DNA of 64,000 nucleotides from Aquabacter sp965279295 (GTDB lineage Bacteria; Pseudomonadota; Alphaproteobacteria; Rhizobiales; Xanthobacteraceae): the NCBI GenBank assembly GCA_965279295.1, contig CBDIHQ010000018.1; one strand, 5' to 3'. Made by a program: the position numbers and the translations under genes. Below, one piece after another: positions 1 to 7,867 of this stretch; position 1 is the stretch's first letter, and the number at the start of each line of letters is the position of its first letter. The notes under the pieces were generated by a model, which worked only from the letters and a program-made list of their open reading frames with translations, made no database searches and was not told where the DNA came from.

Positions 1-428
1 GGCACCAAGGTGAAGAAGAACATGCTGTCACAAGCGAAAATCAACGCCGCCGGCGTCGCTGCGTCTTGGCCCAGGGCCGCCAAAGTCAGGCCTGGGCCCA
101 TATATCCGACGTTGGCATAGGCTCCGATGGTGGTGGCGATGGCCGCCTCGCCGATATTCCCGCGCCTCAGCCAAAGACTGAGCAGCAGCGCCAGCATCGC
201 GGTGAGCGAGGTGGAGACCACCACGGCGAAGATGAAGCCCGGATTGACCAGTTCGGCGAACGGGGTCTGGGCGACAATCCGATAGAACAAAGCCGGCAGG
301 GCGAGATAGATGATGAAAAACGAGAGCCACGCCAGCCCGGCCTCAGGCAGCTTGGCGAAGCGCCCGCAGGCATAGCCAAGGAAGATCAGGCCGAAAAACG
401 GAAAGACCAGGCCAAAGAGGTTCGACAT
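1..428 (-). CDS. AEC (auxin efflux carrier) family transporter, 3' end outside window
   Basis: Partial gene: about 142 N-terminal residues are visible and the reading frame is still open at the window edge. The start is ATG at 428. Translation gives a very hydrophobic protein beginning MSNLFGLVFPFFGLIFLGY, followed by a predicted second helix around FFIIYLALPALFYRI, a third around FIFAVVVSTSLTAMLALLL, and the small-residue stretch GAYANVGYMGPGL. The last is typical of the first half of AEC-type secondary transporters, which export organic acids or auxin-like compounds across the inner membrane. Substrate cannot be told. It diverges from the acetyltransferase gene to its right. Confidence 0.75.
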   Translation of the reverse strand, partial: MSNLFGLVFPFFGLIFLGYACGRFAKLPEAGLAWLSFFIIYLALPALFYRIVAQTPFAELVNPGFIFAVVVSTSLTAMLALLLSLWLRRGNIGEAAIATTIGAYANVGYMGPGLTLAALGQDAATPAALIFACDSMFFFTLV

Positions 429-548
429 CTGAAACCGCGCTGGAAAAAGCACCCCCTGAATATGTGAACGGAGCAGGATTCTCTACCTCTCCGACAATGA
501 CCACCCGCGCAGCGCAGCCGCCGTAACGAGATGCGAAAGATCAAACCG

Positions 549-1007
549 ATGAGCACCGCAGACGAAATCGAGATCCGCCCGCTGGAAAACGACCAGCATG
601 CCGACTGGTATCCACTCTGGCGCGGCTACCAGGCCTTCTACAAGGTCGATATCCCCGCCGACGTTTCCGAAGTGACATGGACGCGCCTGCTTGATTCCAA
701 CGAGCCGATGGCCGGCGCACTCGCCTGGAAGGGCACGCGCGCGGTCGGCCTCGTGCATTATATCCGTCACCGGTCCTGCTGGACGGTCGGCGACTATTGC
801 TACCTTCAGGACCTCTTCGTTGATGGCACCATCCGAGGGGCGGGAATCGGCCGTGGACTGATCCAGCATGTGTATGCGGAGGCTGAACGCCTCGGCTGCT
901 CCCGCGTTTATTGGCTCACCCATGAGACCAATACGTCTGCCATGAAGCTCTACGAGCAGGTCGGGGATCGCTCGGGTTTCGTTCAATACCGCCATTTATT
1001 GGGCTGA
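549..1007 (+). CDS. GNAT-family N-acetyltransferase
   Basis: 152 residues with the GNAT fold: an acidic N-terminal beta strand (EIEIRPLEN), a central core with LQDLFVDGTIRGAGIGRGLI around residues 85-105 that matches the acetyl-CoA pyrophosphate-binding R/Q-x-x-G-x-G/A loop, and a C-terminal half with HETNTSAMKLYEQVG, the usual N-x-x-A-x-x-L-Y motif. An upstream in-frame ATG exists at 531. I prefer 549 because MSTADEIEIRPL is the normal family N terminus. Such enzymes acetylate small amines or protein N-termini; the substrate is unknown. It lies immediately upstream of tRNA-His and is chromosomal, outside the island. Confidence 0.8.
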   Translation: MSTADEIEIRPLENDQHADWYPLWRGYQAFYKVDIPADVSEVTWTRLLDSNEPMAGALAWKGTRAVGLVHYIRHRSCWTVGDYCYLQDLFVDGTIRGAGIGRGLIQHVYAEAERLGCSRVYWLTHETNTSAMKLYEQVGDRSGFVQYRHLLG

Positions 1008-1117
1008 AACGGGGGCCGGTGCGACACGTCGAGGAAATCCTCAACACGCCCTTGAATCGAAAACATCATCAGCGTAAGTTCCGCCCTCGCTTCGGCGCCC
1101 CGGCGTCCGTTGAGCAT

Positions 1118-1194
1118 GCAGCTGTAGCTCAGTTGGTTAGAGCGCCGGTCTGTGGATCCGGAGGTCGGTGGTTCGAGACCACCCAGCTGTACCA
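1118..1194 (+). tRNA. tRNA-His (GTG), alphaproteobacterial type without G-1
   Basis: A 77-nt cloverleaf with encoded CCA. The D stem is GCTC/GAGC, the anticodon loop CTGTGGA has anticodon GTG at 1152-1154, the variable loop is AGGTC, and the T arm is GGTGG/CCACC. The 7-bp acceptor stem pairs GCAGCTG with CAGCTGT, giving a G1:U72 wobble and A73. Normal tRNA-His has an extra G-1 opposite C73. G1:U72 with A73 is the known exception in a clade of alphaproteobacteria. The anticodon stem ends in a T31-T39 mismatch. The 3' half is the island attachment site. Confidence 0.93.
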
Positions 1195-1199
1195 TCCAC
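1144..1199 (+). repeat. attL: 56-bp direct repeat inside tRNA-His
   Basis: Identical over 56 bp to 19454-19509. It starts exactly at the base before the anticodon stem of tRNA-His and runs through the T arm, the CCA end and 5 nt beyond. Sequence similarity stops sharply on both sides (1143 versus 19453, and 1200 versus 19510). Integration at this side leaves a complete tRNA-His gene. Confidence 0.95.
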
Positions 1200-1228
1200 T
1201 TTTGTTGAAAAATCAAGAACTTAGCTTA

Positions 1229-1255
1229 AACAGCCGCGCAAAACGCGGGGCTGTT
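1229..1255 (+). other. Stem-loop just inside attL
   Basis: Arms AACAGCC (1229-1235) and GGCTGTT (1249-1255) with further GCG/CGC pairing inside and an A-rich loop. It lies 35 nt after tRNA-His and could end tRNA transcription, but there is no T-run after it on either strand. The rest of 1200-1526 has no gene that I can support. Confidence 0.4.
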
Positions 1256-1323
1256 AAGGGCCCCTGCCCTGCAATCCGCTTTCGTTGGTTTTCAACGGTT
1301 TCCAACTGCTTCCAAAATCTCCG

Positions 1324-1341
1324 TGCAACACGGATGCAACA
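1324..1341 (+). promoter_or_regulatory. Putative integrase arm-type sites near attL
   Basis: Two copies of TGCAACA (1324-1330, 1335-1341) separated by 4 bp. The same heptamer pair with the same 4-bp gap occurs at 19402-19419 beside attR. Matched heptamer pairs inside both ends of an element are what tyrosine integrase arm sites look like. Confidence 0.5.
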
Positions 1342-1526
1342 CGGAATCGGGGAGTTCCTCGCCGACGGCGACACGGCAGGCGGTGCAGGCGTCGCGCTGA
1401 AGGCTGGCGCAGGGGATGTGCTAAGGCCGGAGCAGCTAAGCGCAGAAAATGATGGATAATCGAAAGATCCACCCATGGAGCAGCTGGGGCTGGATTTCTC
1501 AGCCTGCTCCGTTCCGCTTCATGTGC

Positions 1527-2078
1527 TCATTCGGAGGCACTGGCTTTATGAATGTCTAAAAACATTATTGGATTTTCACGCTCGTGATTTGCGGGCGTGT
1601 CCAGAAACGTGAACCCACATTTTCTGGAATAAAAGTCGACGGCCTCTTTCTTTGCGTCCACGATAATAAACCGACATCCAACATGAGGAGCGATTATATC
1701 GGCGACAAAACCGATCGACAATTTTACGAGGCCTTCTCCAATCCCTTTTCGACTATGCTTTTGATCCACGGCCAAGCGGGCTATCTTAACCGCTGGACAG
1801 TGATCATATTGGAAATCCATACCCGCGAGATGGTGTTGGATCGGAGCGTCGGAAACTATTTCCCCACAAACAATGGAAATATATCCGATTATTTTGTCAG
1901 GTTTTTCAGCCTGAAACGCGATGTAGGTTTTTGCGAGATTGTTTTGGTGAAATTTAATTGCCCGCTTTTGAAGGAATATTTTAAGCGGTTGGTATCTGGA
2001 ATCGCCAAGAGAAAGCCCGGTGACTTTATCACCGGGCTTAATATGCCTAATCGAGAATTCCGAATTATTTTCCGGCAC
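1527..2078 (-). CDS. GNAT acetyltransferase toxin (TacT-like), TA module
   Basis: 183 residues. The core contains VKIARLAVDQKHSRKGIGEG, the TacT/AtaT-type acetyl-CoA loop (A-R-L-A-V-D then R-K-G-I-G), and a C-terminal DFYSRKCGFTFL that carries the usual catalytic Tyr of GNAT toxins. Known family members acetylate the amino acid on charged tRNA and so stop translation; target specificity here is not visible. The start is GTG at 2078, inside the last codons of the upstream small gene (14-bp overlap), the usual tight coupling of a TA pair. An 11-bp perfect hairpin sits 39 nt inside the coding sequence. Base composition is more AT-rich than the surroundings. Confidence 0.75.
   Translation of the reverse strand: MPENNSEFSIRHIKPGDKVTGLSLGDSRYQPLKIFLQKRAIKFHQNNLAKTYIAFQAEKPDKIIGYISIVCGEIVSDAPIQHHLAGMDFQYDHCPAVKIARLAVDQKHSRKGIGEGLVKLSIGFVADIIAPHVGCRFIIVDAKKEAVDFYSRKCGFTFLDTPANHERENPIMFLDIHKASASE
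2013..2039 (-). other. Perfect 11-bp hairpin inside the toxin 5' end
   Basis: AAGCCCGGTGA (2013-2023) pairs fully with TCACCGGGCTT (2029-2039) around a 5-nt loop. On the transcribed strand it is followed by TCTCTT. It resembles a terminator or a translation-blocking stem placed between antitoxin and the bulk of the toxin gene, which could keep toxin output below antitoxin output. Confidence 0.55.
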
Positions 2079-2259
2079 GTTTCAGTGGCATAGTGATAGT
2101 GCCGCCCTCGTGGCGGAATCGGCGCGACATTTCTGTACCGGTTTTAACGGCTTCAACGCCCGCAGCCTTCGGCTTGCCATAGGTTACTTGAGCTTTAAAT
2201 TTAGCGGCGTCAGCGTCGGTAAGCGTCACTCGACCGAATGTTTGAGAGTGAATTGCCAT
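2065..2259 (-). CDS. Small protein upstream of the GNAT toxin, probable antitoxin
   Basis: 64 residues starting MAIHSQTFGRVTLTDADA, preceded by a very good ribosome site (AAGGAGG, 8 nt before ATG at 2259), which decides this start over the ATG at 2292. It is basic at the C terminus (MPLKRAGK). I see no clear ribbon-helix-helix signature, although the beta-strand-like FGRVTLTDADAAKFKAQV could be a short variant of one. DUF1778-type RHH antitoxins are the usual partners of GNAT toxins, so this may be a different antitoxin class. The assignment rests on the position, the 14-bp overlap with the toxin and the promoter-operator just upstream. Confidence 0.55.
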   Translation of the reverse strand: MAIHSQTFGRVTLTDADAAKFKAQVTYGKPKAAGVEAVKTGTEMSRRFRHEGGTITMPLKRAGK

Positions 2260-2285
2260 ATCCAGACCCTCCTTGGTCGTGTGGA

Positions 2286-2329
2286 TTATCATAATGTGAT
2301 AAAATAAGGAGAAATGACCGCACCGTCAA
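2286..2329 (-). promoter_or_regulatory. Promoter and operator of the TA module
   Basis: Leftward sigma70-type promoter: -35 TTGACG (2324-2329), 17-bp spacer, -10 TATTTT (2301-2306). An inverted repeat TTATCA-N5-TGATAA (2286-2302) overlaps the -10 and the start site, a typical place for TA autorepression. Confidence 0.65.
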
Positions 2330-2570
2330 TTAAATGGGATAAATTCAATATTAAATTAAATCGACCATCAAAAATGGGCCAGGAAAATGGGGAAAATAAT
2401 ATGGGACGGTCAGCTGCCGGAGGCCTGAGGTAGCACGGTTAGGGGTAAGGTATGGTCCAGCCATTATTTTTGGCGCCACTCCTTATGCCCCTTTCGCACC
2501 CGGCGCCGGAAGGAGGCTTATGAGGCGCTGCATCCCGAGGCTCGGCACGGCGCCGACCAGCGCACGAGAG

Positions 2571-2591
2571 GAGTGGACAAGTTGTCCACTC
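2571..2591. promoter_or_regulatory. 21-bp perfect palindrome, operator-like
   Basis: GAGTGGACAA and TTGTCCACTC flank a single central G. A perfect palindrome of this length in a gene-free stretch suggests a protein-binding site. No promoter can be assigned to it. Confidence 0.4.
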
Positions 2592-3347
2592 TTTCTCCGA
2601 GGACCAAGCGGCGAAGACGGGCGTCGATGCCAGGACAGTTCGGCGCGACGCCGAGCCATGGCGAAGAAGGTTGAGCCTTCGGGTCTTGAGCACAAGCATG
2701 CGAGCTAGGGACGAATCGTGCCGGCCTGCCTTAACACCAAGGCGTAAGTTTCTGCTGTGCATATCGAGTCAATCCCCGATATTCTTTCCGGCAGGCATAA
2801 ATAGTGAACATCGGGTAAAATTAGGCGCTTTTCCCCAGATATAGTGGGGACGGACTCCCGCCGTCGTCGTTGAACTGATACTGGTAGAATTGTGATTCGG
2901 CATACCTGACCACAGCGAGCGTCGCCTTGTTCTTCATCGTCTTCGGGCGATGATCGCTCGAAGGAGAACCGGCTTTGTCCGGTGCTCGTGGAAAGGGAGA
3001 AGGACATTGCGTCCCTCTTGTCCAGTTCACATGCCCGTACGGGTGCGCTGGTATCGGCGTTTCCGCTTTGGGCGCTGGGAGTGGGTCTGTTCCCACTGCC
3101 GCGGACTGCCCAGCCATTGAGGCTAGACAGCCCGCATGCGTGTGCTGGCTAGGGCAAATGGATTGCGCCCCATCCCTAGGCCGGCCTCTCGGACGTCAGC
3201 GGAAACGCTGGCGTCCATTCATTTGATTAGACATCCCTGATCGTCATTCGTTCCACGTTTTCGTGTCGAACGTGACGCCTCGTTCGTTATTTATTCGCGC
3301 ACTCTACACACACGTTTGCGTCCCACGCAACTTTTTGACTCACTAGA

Positions 3348-3369
3348 ATCCAACTTAAAAAAGTTGGAT
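3348..3369. terminator. Hairpin downstream of the terminase gene
   Basis: 9-bp stem ATCCAACTT/AAGTTGGAT around AAAA, about 110 bp after the terL stop. There is no clean T-run on the leftward strand, so termination is uncertain. Confidence 0.3.
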
Positions 3370-3475
3370 GTCGTTTTGACGCGGCTATTTTTAAATCTGG
3401 CTTGCCTGCTGAAGTTGGCCAGAAATCGCTGTCGGATTTTTAAAAGGTCGCTAGTGCGAAGACCAGCCTCCCCCC

Positions 3476-5089
3476 TCACCCAAACAGTTCCTCGGGCATC
3501 AGCGTGATGAACCGCGTGCCATCGTTCGCCATGGCCCGTCCCACAGCCATGATCGACGCCACAGCGGGATCGATCCTGTCGGTGGACTTGGACTTGTTCG
3601 GCCTCCGATTGCCTGCGGCGTCGGTGTCGAGCACGACGTTGCCGACGGCCCACCGCAGCAGCGGATTGCCGCCGTGCACGAGGCGGCGCTCGAACATGGC
3701 CCGCTCGAACGCGTTGATGGCCGGCGTGTAGATGCTGAAATTCTGCCGGAACTCGACGACGGGCAGGCCTTCCTCATCCAAGCGGCGCATCATTTCGCCT
3801 GCCGCGTATCGGTCAAATGCGATTTCTTGCACTGCGAATTGGTCGCACAGGCTGCGCACGTAATCCTCCACCACGTCGCGGTCGACGATATCGCCGGGGC
3901 ACGGTGTCAGGTGTCCCTGTTCCACCCACAAAGGATAAGGCGCGCCATCCACGTCGGCGCGTCGCCGCACGCCTGCCTCTGGTGCGAAGCTCTGCACATG
4001 GAGCGCGAAACGCCCGTCCGATAGCTCGATGGCGGCCGCAACGGCGGTCAGGTCGGTCTGCCGGGACAGGTCAACGCCGATCCAAGCGCGGGAATGGCGC
4101 AGCGCGTGTAGATCCACCGGCTCGGCGCCCTCGTCCCAGATGGCCATATCCCAGGCGGGCTCCGCAGCGCCGTCGAGCCAGACGTTAAGATGAAGCTGGC
4201 GAAACATCTCCCGGTCTGCGGGGCGGTGCTCGGCCTCACGAACCATCTGCCGGAGGCCGGCGAGATCCGGATACGGCGGCGTGCATGACAGGCCAGGGTT
4301 CACCCGATGCCACAGCGCCTCGTCGCGCCAGTCGTCGTCAGGGCCTGCCTCGAACAGGATAGGCAGGAAACTCTCGTCCTCGATGGCGCCCAGAGCCACC
4401 TGGCGAGCGTACGAATACATATCGTACGCCACGTTCTCGCGCCCGACGCCGGCTGTCGTGATGACCGCCAACAGCGAGCCGGGGGTCTTCACGAGGCCGG
4501 TTTTGATGGCGTCCCACAGGTCACGCTTTTTCCAAGCATGAAGCTCATCGACCAGGGCGAACACGGGTGTGCGGCCATGGGCGGTCGCGGCGTCGGCCGA
4601 CATGGCACGATAGAACGCACTGCTCTTACGGTGTGTGATGCGGGACTTCGTGTCCTGCACTTGAAACGCTTCCACCAGGCGGGTGTGGGCGCCGATAACG
4701 CCCTTCATTTCGTCCAGGGCAATGCGGGCCTGATCGCGATCGACGGCGGCGGACACCACCTGCGAACCGGGAATCCGCTCGGGTCCGAGGTGGAGCATGC
4801 ACAGGGCCGCGCCCAACGTCGTCTTGCGGTTGCCGCGCGGGATGAGGGCGAACACCGTCTTGATCCGCCTGGTGCCGTCTGGCAGCGTGTCGCCGTACAC
4901 CTTCCGAACCAAGCGTTCCTGCCAGCGGTCCAACTGAAACTGTCGGTTCGGCGCGGTGCTTTTCGGGTGCCGCAGAGCCCGCAGGAAGGTGACGGCTCGC
5001 TCGCCCTTGCCGTGCGGGTCCGGAATGGGGGAATCGTCGAACAACCACTCGGGGTGGCTAGACGTCCCCGAGGCCATCATCTGGGTCAT
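3476..5089 (-). CDS. terL: Phage terminase large subunit (TerL)
   Basis: 537 residues, the DNA-packaging motor that drives DNA into empty heads and cuts it. N-terminal ATPase: Walker A-like PRGNRKTT at about 84-91 (the family norm has G where R stands, G-N-G-K), Walker B FALVDE ending at D181-E182. The C-terminal nuclease half begins with the acidic IGVDLSRQTDL near residue 350, with further acidic residues in AFDRYAA and TDRIDPA. The length fits the Terminase_1 (HK97) family. ATG at 5089 is chosen because GGAGG lies 8 nt upstream; this overlaps terS by 32 bp. It is the last gene of the head operon, which then stops with no tail genes following. Confidence 0.93.
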   Translation of the reverse strand: MTQMMASGTSSHPEWLFDDSPIPDPHGKGERAVTFLRALRHPKSTAPNRQFQLDRWQERLVRKVYGDTLPDGTRRIKTVFALIPRGNRKTTLGAALCMLHLGPERIPGSQVVSAAVDRDQARIALDEMKGVIGAHTRLVEAFQVQDTKSRITHRKSSAFYRAMSADAATAHGRTPVFALVDELHAWKKRDLWDAIKTGLVKTPGSLLAVITTAGVGRENVAYDMYSYARQVALGAIEDESFLPILFEAGPDDDWRDEALWHRVNPGLSCTPPYPDLAGLRQMVREAEHRPADREMFRQLHLNVWLDGAAEPAWDMAIWDEGAEPVDLHALRHSRAWIGVDLSRQTDLTAVAAAIELSDGRFALHVQSFAPEAGVRRRADVDGAPYPLWVEQGHLTPCPGDIVDRDVVEDYVRSLCDQFAVQEIAFDRYAAGEMMRRLDEEGLPVVEFRQNFSIYTPAINAFERAMFERRLVHGGNPLLRWAVGNVVLDTDAAGNRRPNKSKSTDRIDPAVASIMAVGRAMANDGTRFITLMPEELFG

Positions 5090-5462
5090 TGCCGGCGCCT
5101 CCGCCCTTGTTCTTGCTGCGCGAGGCCGGCGTGCCTCCAAGCTCCACCAGCAGCCGGCGGGCGGCTTCCTGGTGCTCCTTCAGAATCGCCGTTGCAGGGT
5201 GCCGCTTCGGGCCTTGAGCCGACATGAAGGTCATGCCCTCACGCTGGATGACCTCTTCGGCCTCGCGGATGCGGGCGACTGATACGCAGTAGCTTTCCAC
5301 GGACTGAAGCTCATGCGCGGCCAACTTCCTGTCGGCCACCAGTTGCGGGACGATGCGGCGCCATTCAGCTTTGCCATGCGGTGGGAGCCATGCGGGTGCC
5401 GGCGGCGCGATGCTGATGGCGCCGTCAACGGCGGTGATTTCCGCCTTACGTCCGCGTGCCAT
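5058..5462 (-). CDS. terS: Phage terminase small subunit, P27 family
   Basis: 134 residues starting MARGRKAEI, the classic N terminus of P27-type small terminases. It continues with WLPPHGKAEWRRIVPQL and the helix AHELQSVESYCVSVARIREAEEVI. It binds the packaging start site and hands DNA to TerL. The ATG overlaps the upstream stop codon (TGATG), so translation is coupled. The C-terminal tail is Gly/Asp-rich and overlaps terL. The recognition site of TerS decides whether satellite or helper DNA is packaged, so this is the gene that would redirect packaging. Confidence 0.9.
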   Translation of the reverse strand: MARGRKAEITAVDGAISIAPPAPAWLPPHGKAEWRRIVPQLVADRKLAAHELQSVESYCVSVARIREAEEVIQREGMTFMSAQGPKRHPATAILKEHQEAARRLLVELGGTPASRSKNKGGGAGNDPDDGLGDV

Positions 5463-5779
5463 CAGCCGCCTAGCCTCGTGCATCGAAGCTCCATGGCGCG
5501 GCGTCGACCGATGTGCTTGATTTCCCGCACCTCGAAGGTAGCGCCGTTCATGCGGACCTTATGGCCAATGCTCACGGCGTCGGTGTACCGGATGCGGAAA
5601 GTGGTCTCAGTCTCGGGGTATCGGCCAATCTCCGGCTGGCGTTCGTCGGAGACGCTACGCTGCAGCACCTGGGCACGGGGCTGGACGTGGCTCGTCCATT
5701 CCTCGACACCCTTGCCGGATGCCGTGGACCATTTGGAATCGCCAATGTCGATTGTGGTGTCGAGCTTGCCGGCGCGCAT
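5462..5779 (-). CDS. Head closure / head-tail adaptor protein (SPP1 gp16-like)
   Basis: 105 residues beginning MRAGKLDTTIDI, followed by a beta-rich chain with PETETTFRIRYTDAVSIGHKV and a final NGATFEVREIKHIGRRRAMEL. This is the pattern of the Phage_H_T_join family. These proteins form a ring that plugs the filled head and receives the tail. It overlaps its neighbours by a few bases on both sides. If the island makes only heads, this ring would be the docking surface for helper tails. Confidence 0.82.
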   Translation of the reverse strand: MRAGKLDTTIDIGDSKWSTASGKGVEEWTSHVQPRAQVLQRSVSDERQPEIGRYPETETTFRIRYTDAVSIGHKVRMNGATFEVREIKHIGRRRAMELRCTRLGG

Positions 5780-6081
5780 TACTCGGCGCCCGTAAAGTAG
5801 GCCCGGCGAGCGGCGATGACGTCGCGCACCGAAAGCGGCAGAGTGGCGACGGTGAGGCCCACAACCACGGCTTCACGGTTTTCGTAGAGGCTGGCAGCGA
5901 GCGACATGATCGCCTCTTGGATATCCGCGGGGATGACATCGAAGCGGTCCTCGAGCTCGTAGCCGAGCCAGCTTTCTATATGGCGCTGCGCTGCGTCGAG
6001 CTTGATGTCGACGAGCAAGTCGTCTGCCTCATCGACAATGCCGAGATGCCGCTTAGCGGCAGCCAGGGGTACAACAGACAT
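5779..6081 (-). CDS. Head-tail connector protein (HK97 gp6-like)
   Basis: 100 residues: MSVVPLAAAKRHLGI, then DDLLVDIKLDAAQRHIESWLGYEL, an alpha-helical body ending in VIAARRAYFTGAE. The pattern of short helices with the W-L-G motif matches gp6-type connectors that sit under the portal. A longer frame opens at 6153. ATG at 6081 is preferred because the family starts at this point and AAGGG lies about 9 nt before it. It is followed directly by the head-closure gene. Confidence 0.85.
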   Translation of the reverse strand: MSVVPLAAAKRHLGIVDEADDLLVDIKLDAAQRHIESWLGYELEDRFDVIPADIQEAIMSLAASLYENREAVVVGLTVATLPLSVRDVIAARRAYFTGAE

Positions 6082-6199
6082 AGAGGTGCCCTTCTGCCGC
6101 CAATTGGACGGCGCTGGAATGTGAATTAGGGTGTATTGCGAAGCAGGAGGCATGGGTGGTGCCGGCCCCTTGGGGGCAAGTCGGCGACCACCCCCGGGC

Positions 6200-6547
6200 T
6201 CAGGCGCGCTTAAGGGCCCTGCCGAAGGCCTGGGTGCGAGCCGTGATGGCCGAATGGCATGACCGGCACAGGCACATCAGGTTCGAGGGCACCAGCCTCA
6301 GGTCCGGCCTCTCGCGCACCGACTGGATGTGGTGCACCTCGGTCGCAGGCGCTGGACAGCGGTCGCAGGTGGGTTGCTCTGCCAACATGACCTTACGTAA
6401 TGCTCGCCACTCTGAGGCGTAACCGCGACCGGCAGGCGATGGGCGGCGCTTATCCGCCTCGATGATGCGGGCCCGCTTGTCGGCGATCTGGCACACGCAG
6501 AGGGTGCCTTTCTCGACCAAACGGCCGCACGCGCAAAGACGTTTCAT
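6200..6547 (-). CDS. Phage HNH endonuclease
   Basis: 115 residues. The N-terminal zinc-like cluster is CACGRLVEKGTLCVC. The HNH core has CDRCPAPATEVHHIQSV, then the Asn in PSNLMCLCRSCH, with paired CxxC knuckles. HNH proteins next to terminase genes in HK97-type phages are needed for specific genome cutting during packaging. ATG at 6547 is chosen over 6577 because the cysteine cluster follows it directly. In many phages the HNH gene lies beside terS; here it lies between the capsid and connector genes. Confidence 0.87.
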   Translation of the reverse strand: MKRLCACGRLVEKGTLCVCQIADKRARIIEADKRRPSPAGRGYASEWRALRKVMLAEQPTCDRCPAPATEVHHIQSVRERPDLRLVPSNLMCLCRSCHSAITARTQAFGRALKRA

Positions 6548-6736
6548 GGTTGCTCCGAATAGAGGGGCCAGCAGCATTGCTGCCGCTGGCCCGGTGAGCC
6601 CTTGGCCCCTAGGAAAGGCTGGTGCTCGCGACCTTTCCCGCCTTGTCCCCTCTCAAAGAAGTGGCGCCAGGGAGGCGGGATTTCCGTTGTTGGGCAGGCC
6701 GCTAAGTGCCCTCTGAAGACAGGCGCCGGATGGGAA

Positions 6737-7867
6737 TTAGGTGGACATCTTGAGCTTGCGCAGCGCCTTCGGCTGCACCACGCCAGCGCCGACACGACGA
6801 GTCGCATGGATGCGGGTCTGGCCCGTGGTGGCGAGGGAATACGGGTTCACCAAAACGCTCAGGGCGAGCCGGTCAACGATCCTGTATCCCGTTCCGAAAT
6901 CACCGAACATGATCGGGAACGCACCGGACACGACGTCGGGCATGTCGACGGCTTCCACCACCGGTCGACCGAGGATGGTCTCGGGAGCACCTGCCTGGAA
7001 TGACGGCTGCCACAGGTAGTTGTTCTGGCCGTCCTTCAGTTTGCGCAGGACCGCTAGCGTCGTGCCATTCAGGAGCCAAGAGCCGCGGTTCCGATATGCC
7101 GCCGGCAGCGCGTACATCAGAGAGATGAGCGCATCCGCGGAAAGGTTGGTGACGTGGCCGTTCGCGGTGAAATCCACCGCGGTGTCGGCGAGCAAGCCGA
7201 ACGGCTCCTTCACACCTCCGCCGGTGACGAAGGCCTCGCCCTCCTTCTGGCCGAAGTCTTCCGCGAGCGCCATGCGCACCTCAGCCTCTGCAACGCCGCC
7301 GCTGTCGGCGAGAAGCTGGTTTGAGATGTCCACGTAGGTTGCCACCTCGTGCACCGGAATTTCCACCTGGCCGAAGCTCGGCTCGGATTCGGTGCGTGCC
7401 TCGGTCTCTCCGACCCAACGTGCGTTGGTGGTGCCGATGCGCTTCGGGTACTTCACCGAGGGCGAAGAGGTGGTGCGCACACTGGCGATCGAGCGGATAG
7501 GCGAGAACTCCACAAGATCGCGGATGAACTCGGTGCTCATTTCCGCCGGGGCGAGATATCCACCCTGGGGATCCGAAGAGACGATGAGCGCCTTGATTTC
7601 AGCCTCGGGCGTCTCGCGGCCGCGGCGCAAGTAGGTCCCGAAGGCCTTACGCTCCTCGGAGGGCTCGGTCGCGTCGTTGCCGCCGGTGGGGCGATTCATC
7701 TTCGCTTCAAGTTTGTCGAGACGGTCGGTGAGCTTGGTGGTGTCGCCTTTGGTTTCAGCGAGGCGGCTGTCCAAAGAGGCCTGGAGGTCGCCGAGCGCCT
7801 TCGTGACGACGTCGGCGGTGTCGGTCTCGGTGGCCGACTTGGTTTCGATGCGATTGTGGAAGGTCAA
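6737..7867 (-). CDS. Phage major capsid protein, HK97 fold
   Basis: 376 residues. The N-terminal ~90 residues form a charged, coiled-coil-like delta domain (LQASLDSRLAETKGDTTKL), which the prohead protease removes. The body follows with SSDPQGGYLAPAEMSTEFI and FSPIRSIASV, the standard opening of the HK97 capsid family, and ends with VGAGVVQPKALRKLKMST. The start is TTG at 7867, overlapping the protease stop codon, with GAAAGGA 6 nt upstream. No ATG fits, since earlier in-frame Met lie inside the protease gene. Confidence 0.93.
   Translation of the reverse strand: MTFHNRIETKSATETDTADVVTKALGDLQASLDSRLAETKGDTTKLTDRLDKLEAKMNRPTGGNDATEPSEERKAFGTYLRRGRETPEAEIKALIVSSDPQGGYLAPAEMSTEFIRDLVEFSPIRSIASVRTTSSPSVKYPKRIGTTNARWVGETEARTESEPSFGQVEIPVHEVATYVDISNQLLADSGGVAEAEVRMALAEDFGQKEGEAFVTGGGVKEPFGLLADTAVDFTANGHVTNLSADALISLMYALPAAYRNRGSWLLNGTTLAVLRKLKDGQNNYLWQPSFQAGAPETILGRPVVEAVDMPDVVSGAFPIMFGDFGTGYRIVDRLALSVLVNPYSLATTGQTRIHATRRVGAGVVQPKALRKLKMST

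Larger units (their letters stand above)
2330..3475. other. Gene-poor stretch left of the terminase genes
   Basis: About 1.1 kb without a convincing gene. Open frames here have no family signature and odd composition. A 38-residue leftward frame from 2937 (MKNKATLAVVRYAESQ) reads protein-like but has only a weak ribosome site. In a full phage the tail genes would be expected somewhere beyond the head genes. Here the region ends in the TA module and attL. Confidence 0.5.

Noticed and set aside
2439..3653. Several 60-120 residue ORFs in the gap left of terL
   Set aside because: Overlapping frames on both strands without ribosome sites or recognisable domains. Those at 3291-3653 overlap terL.
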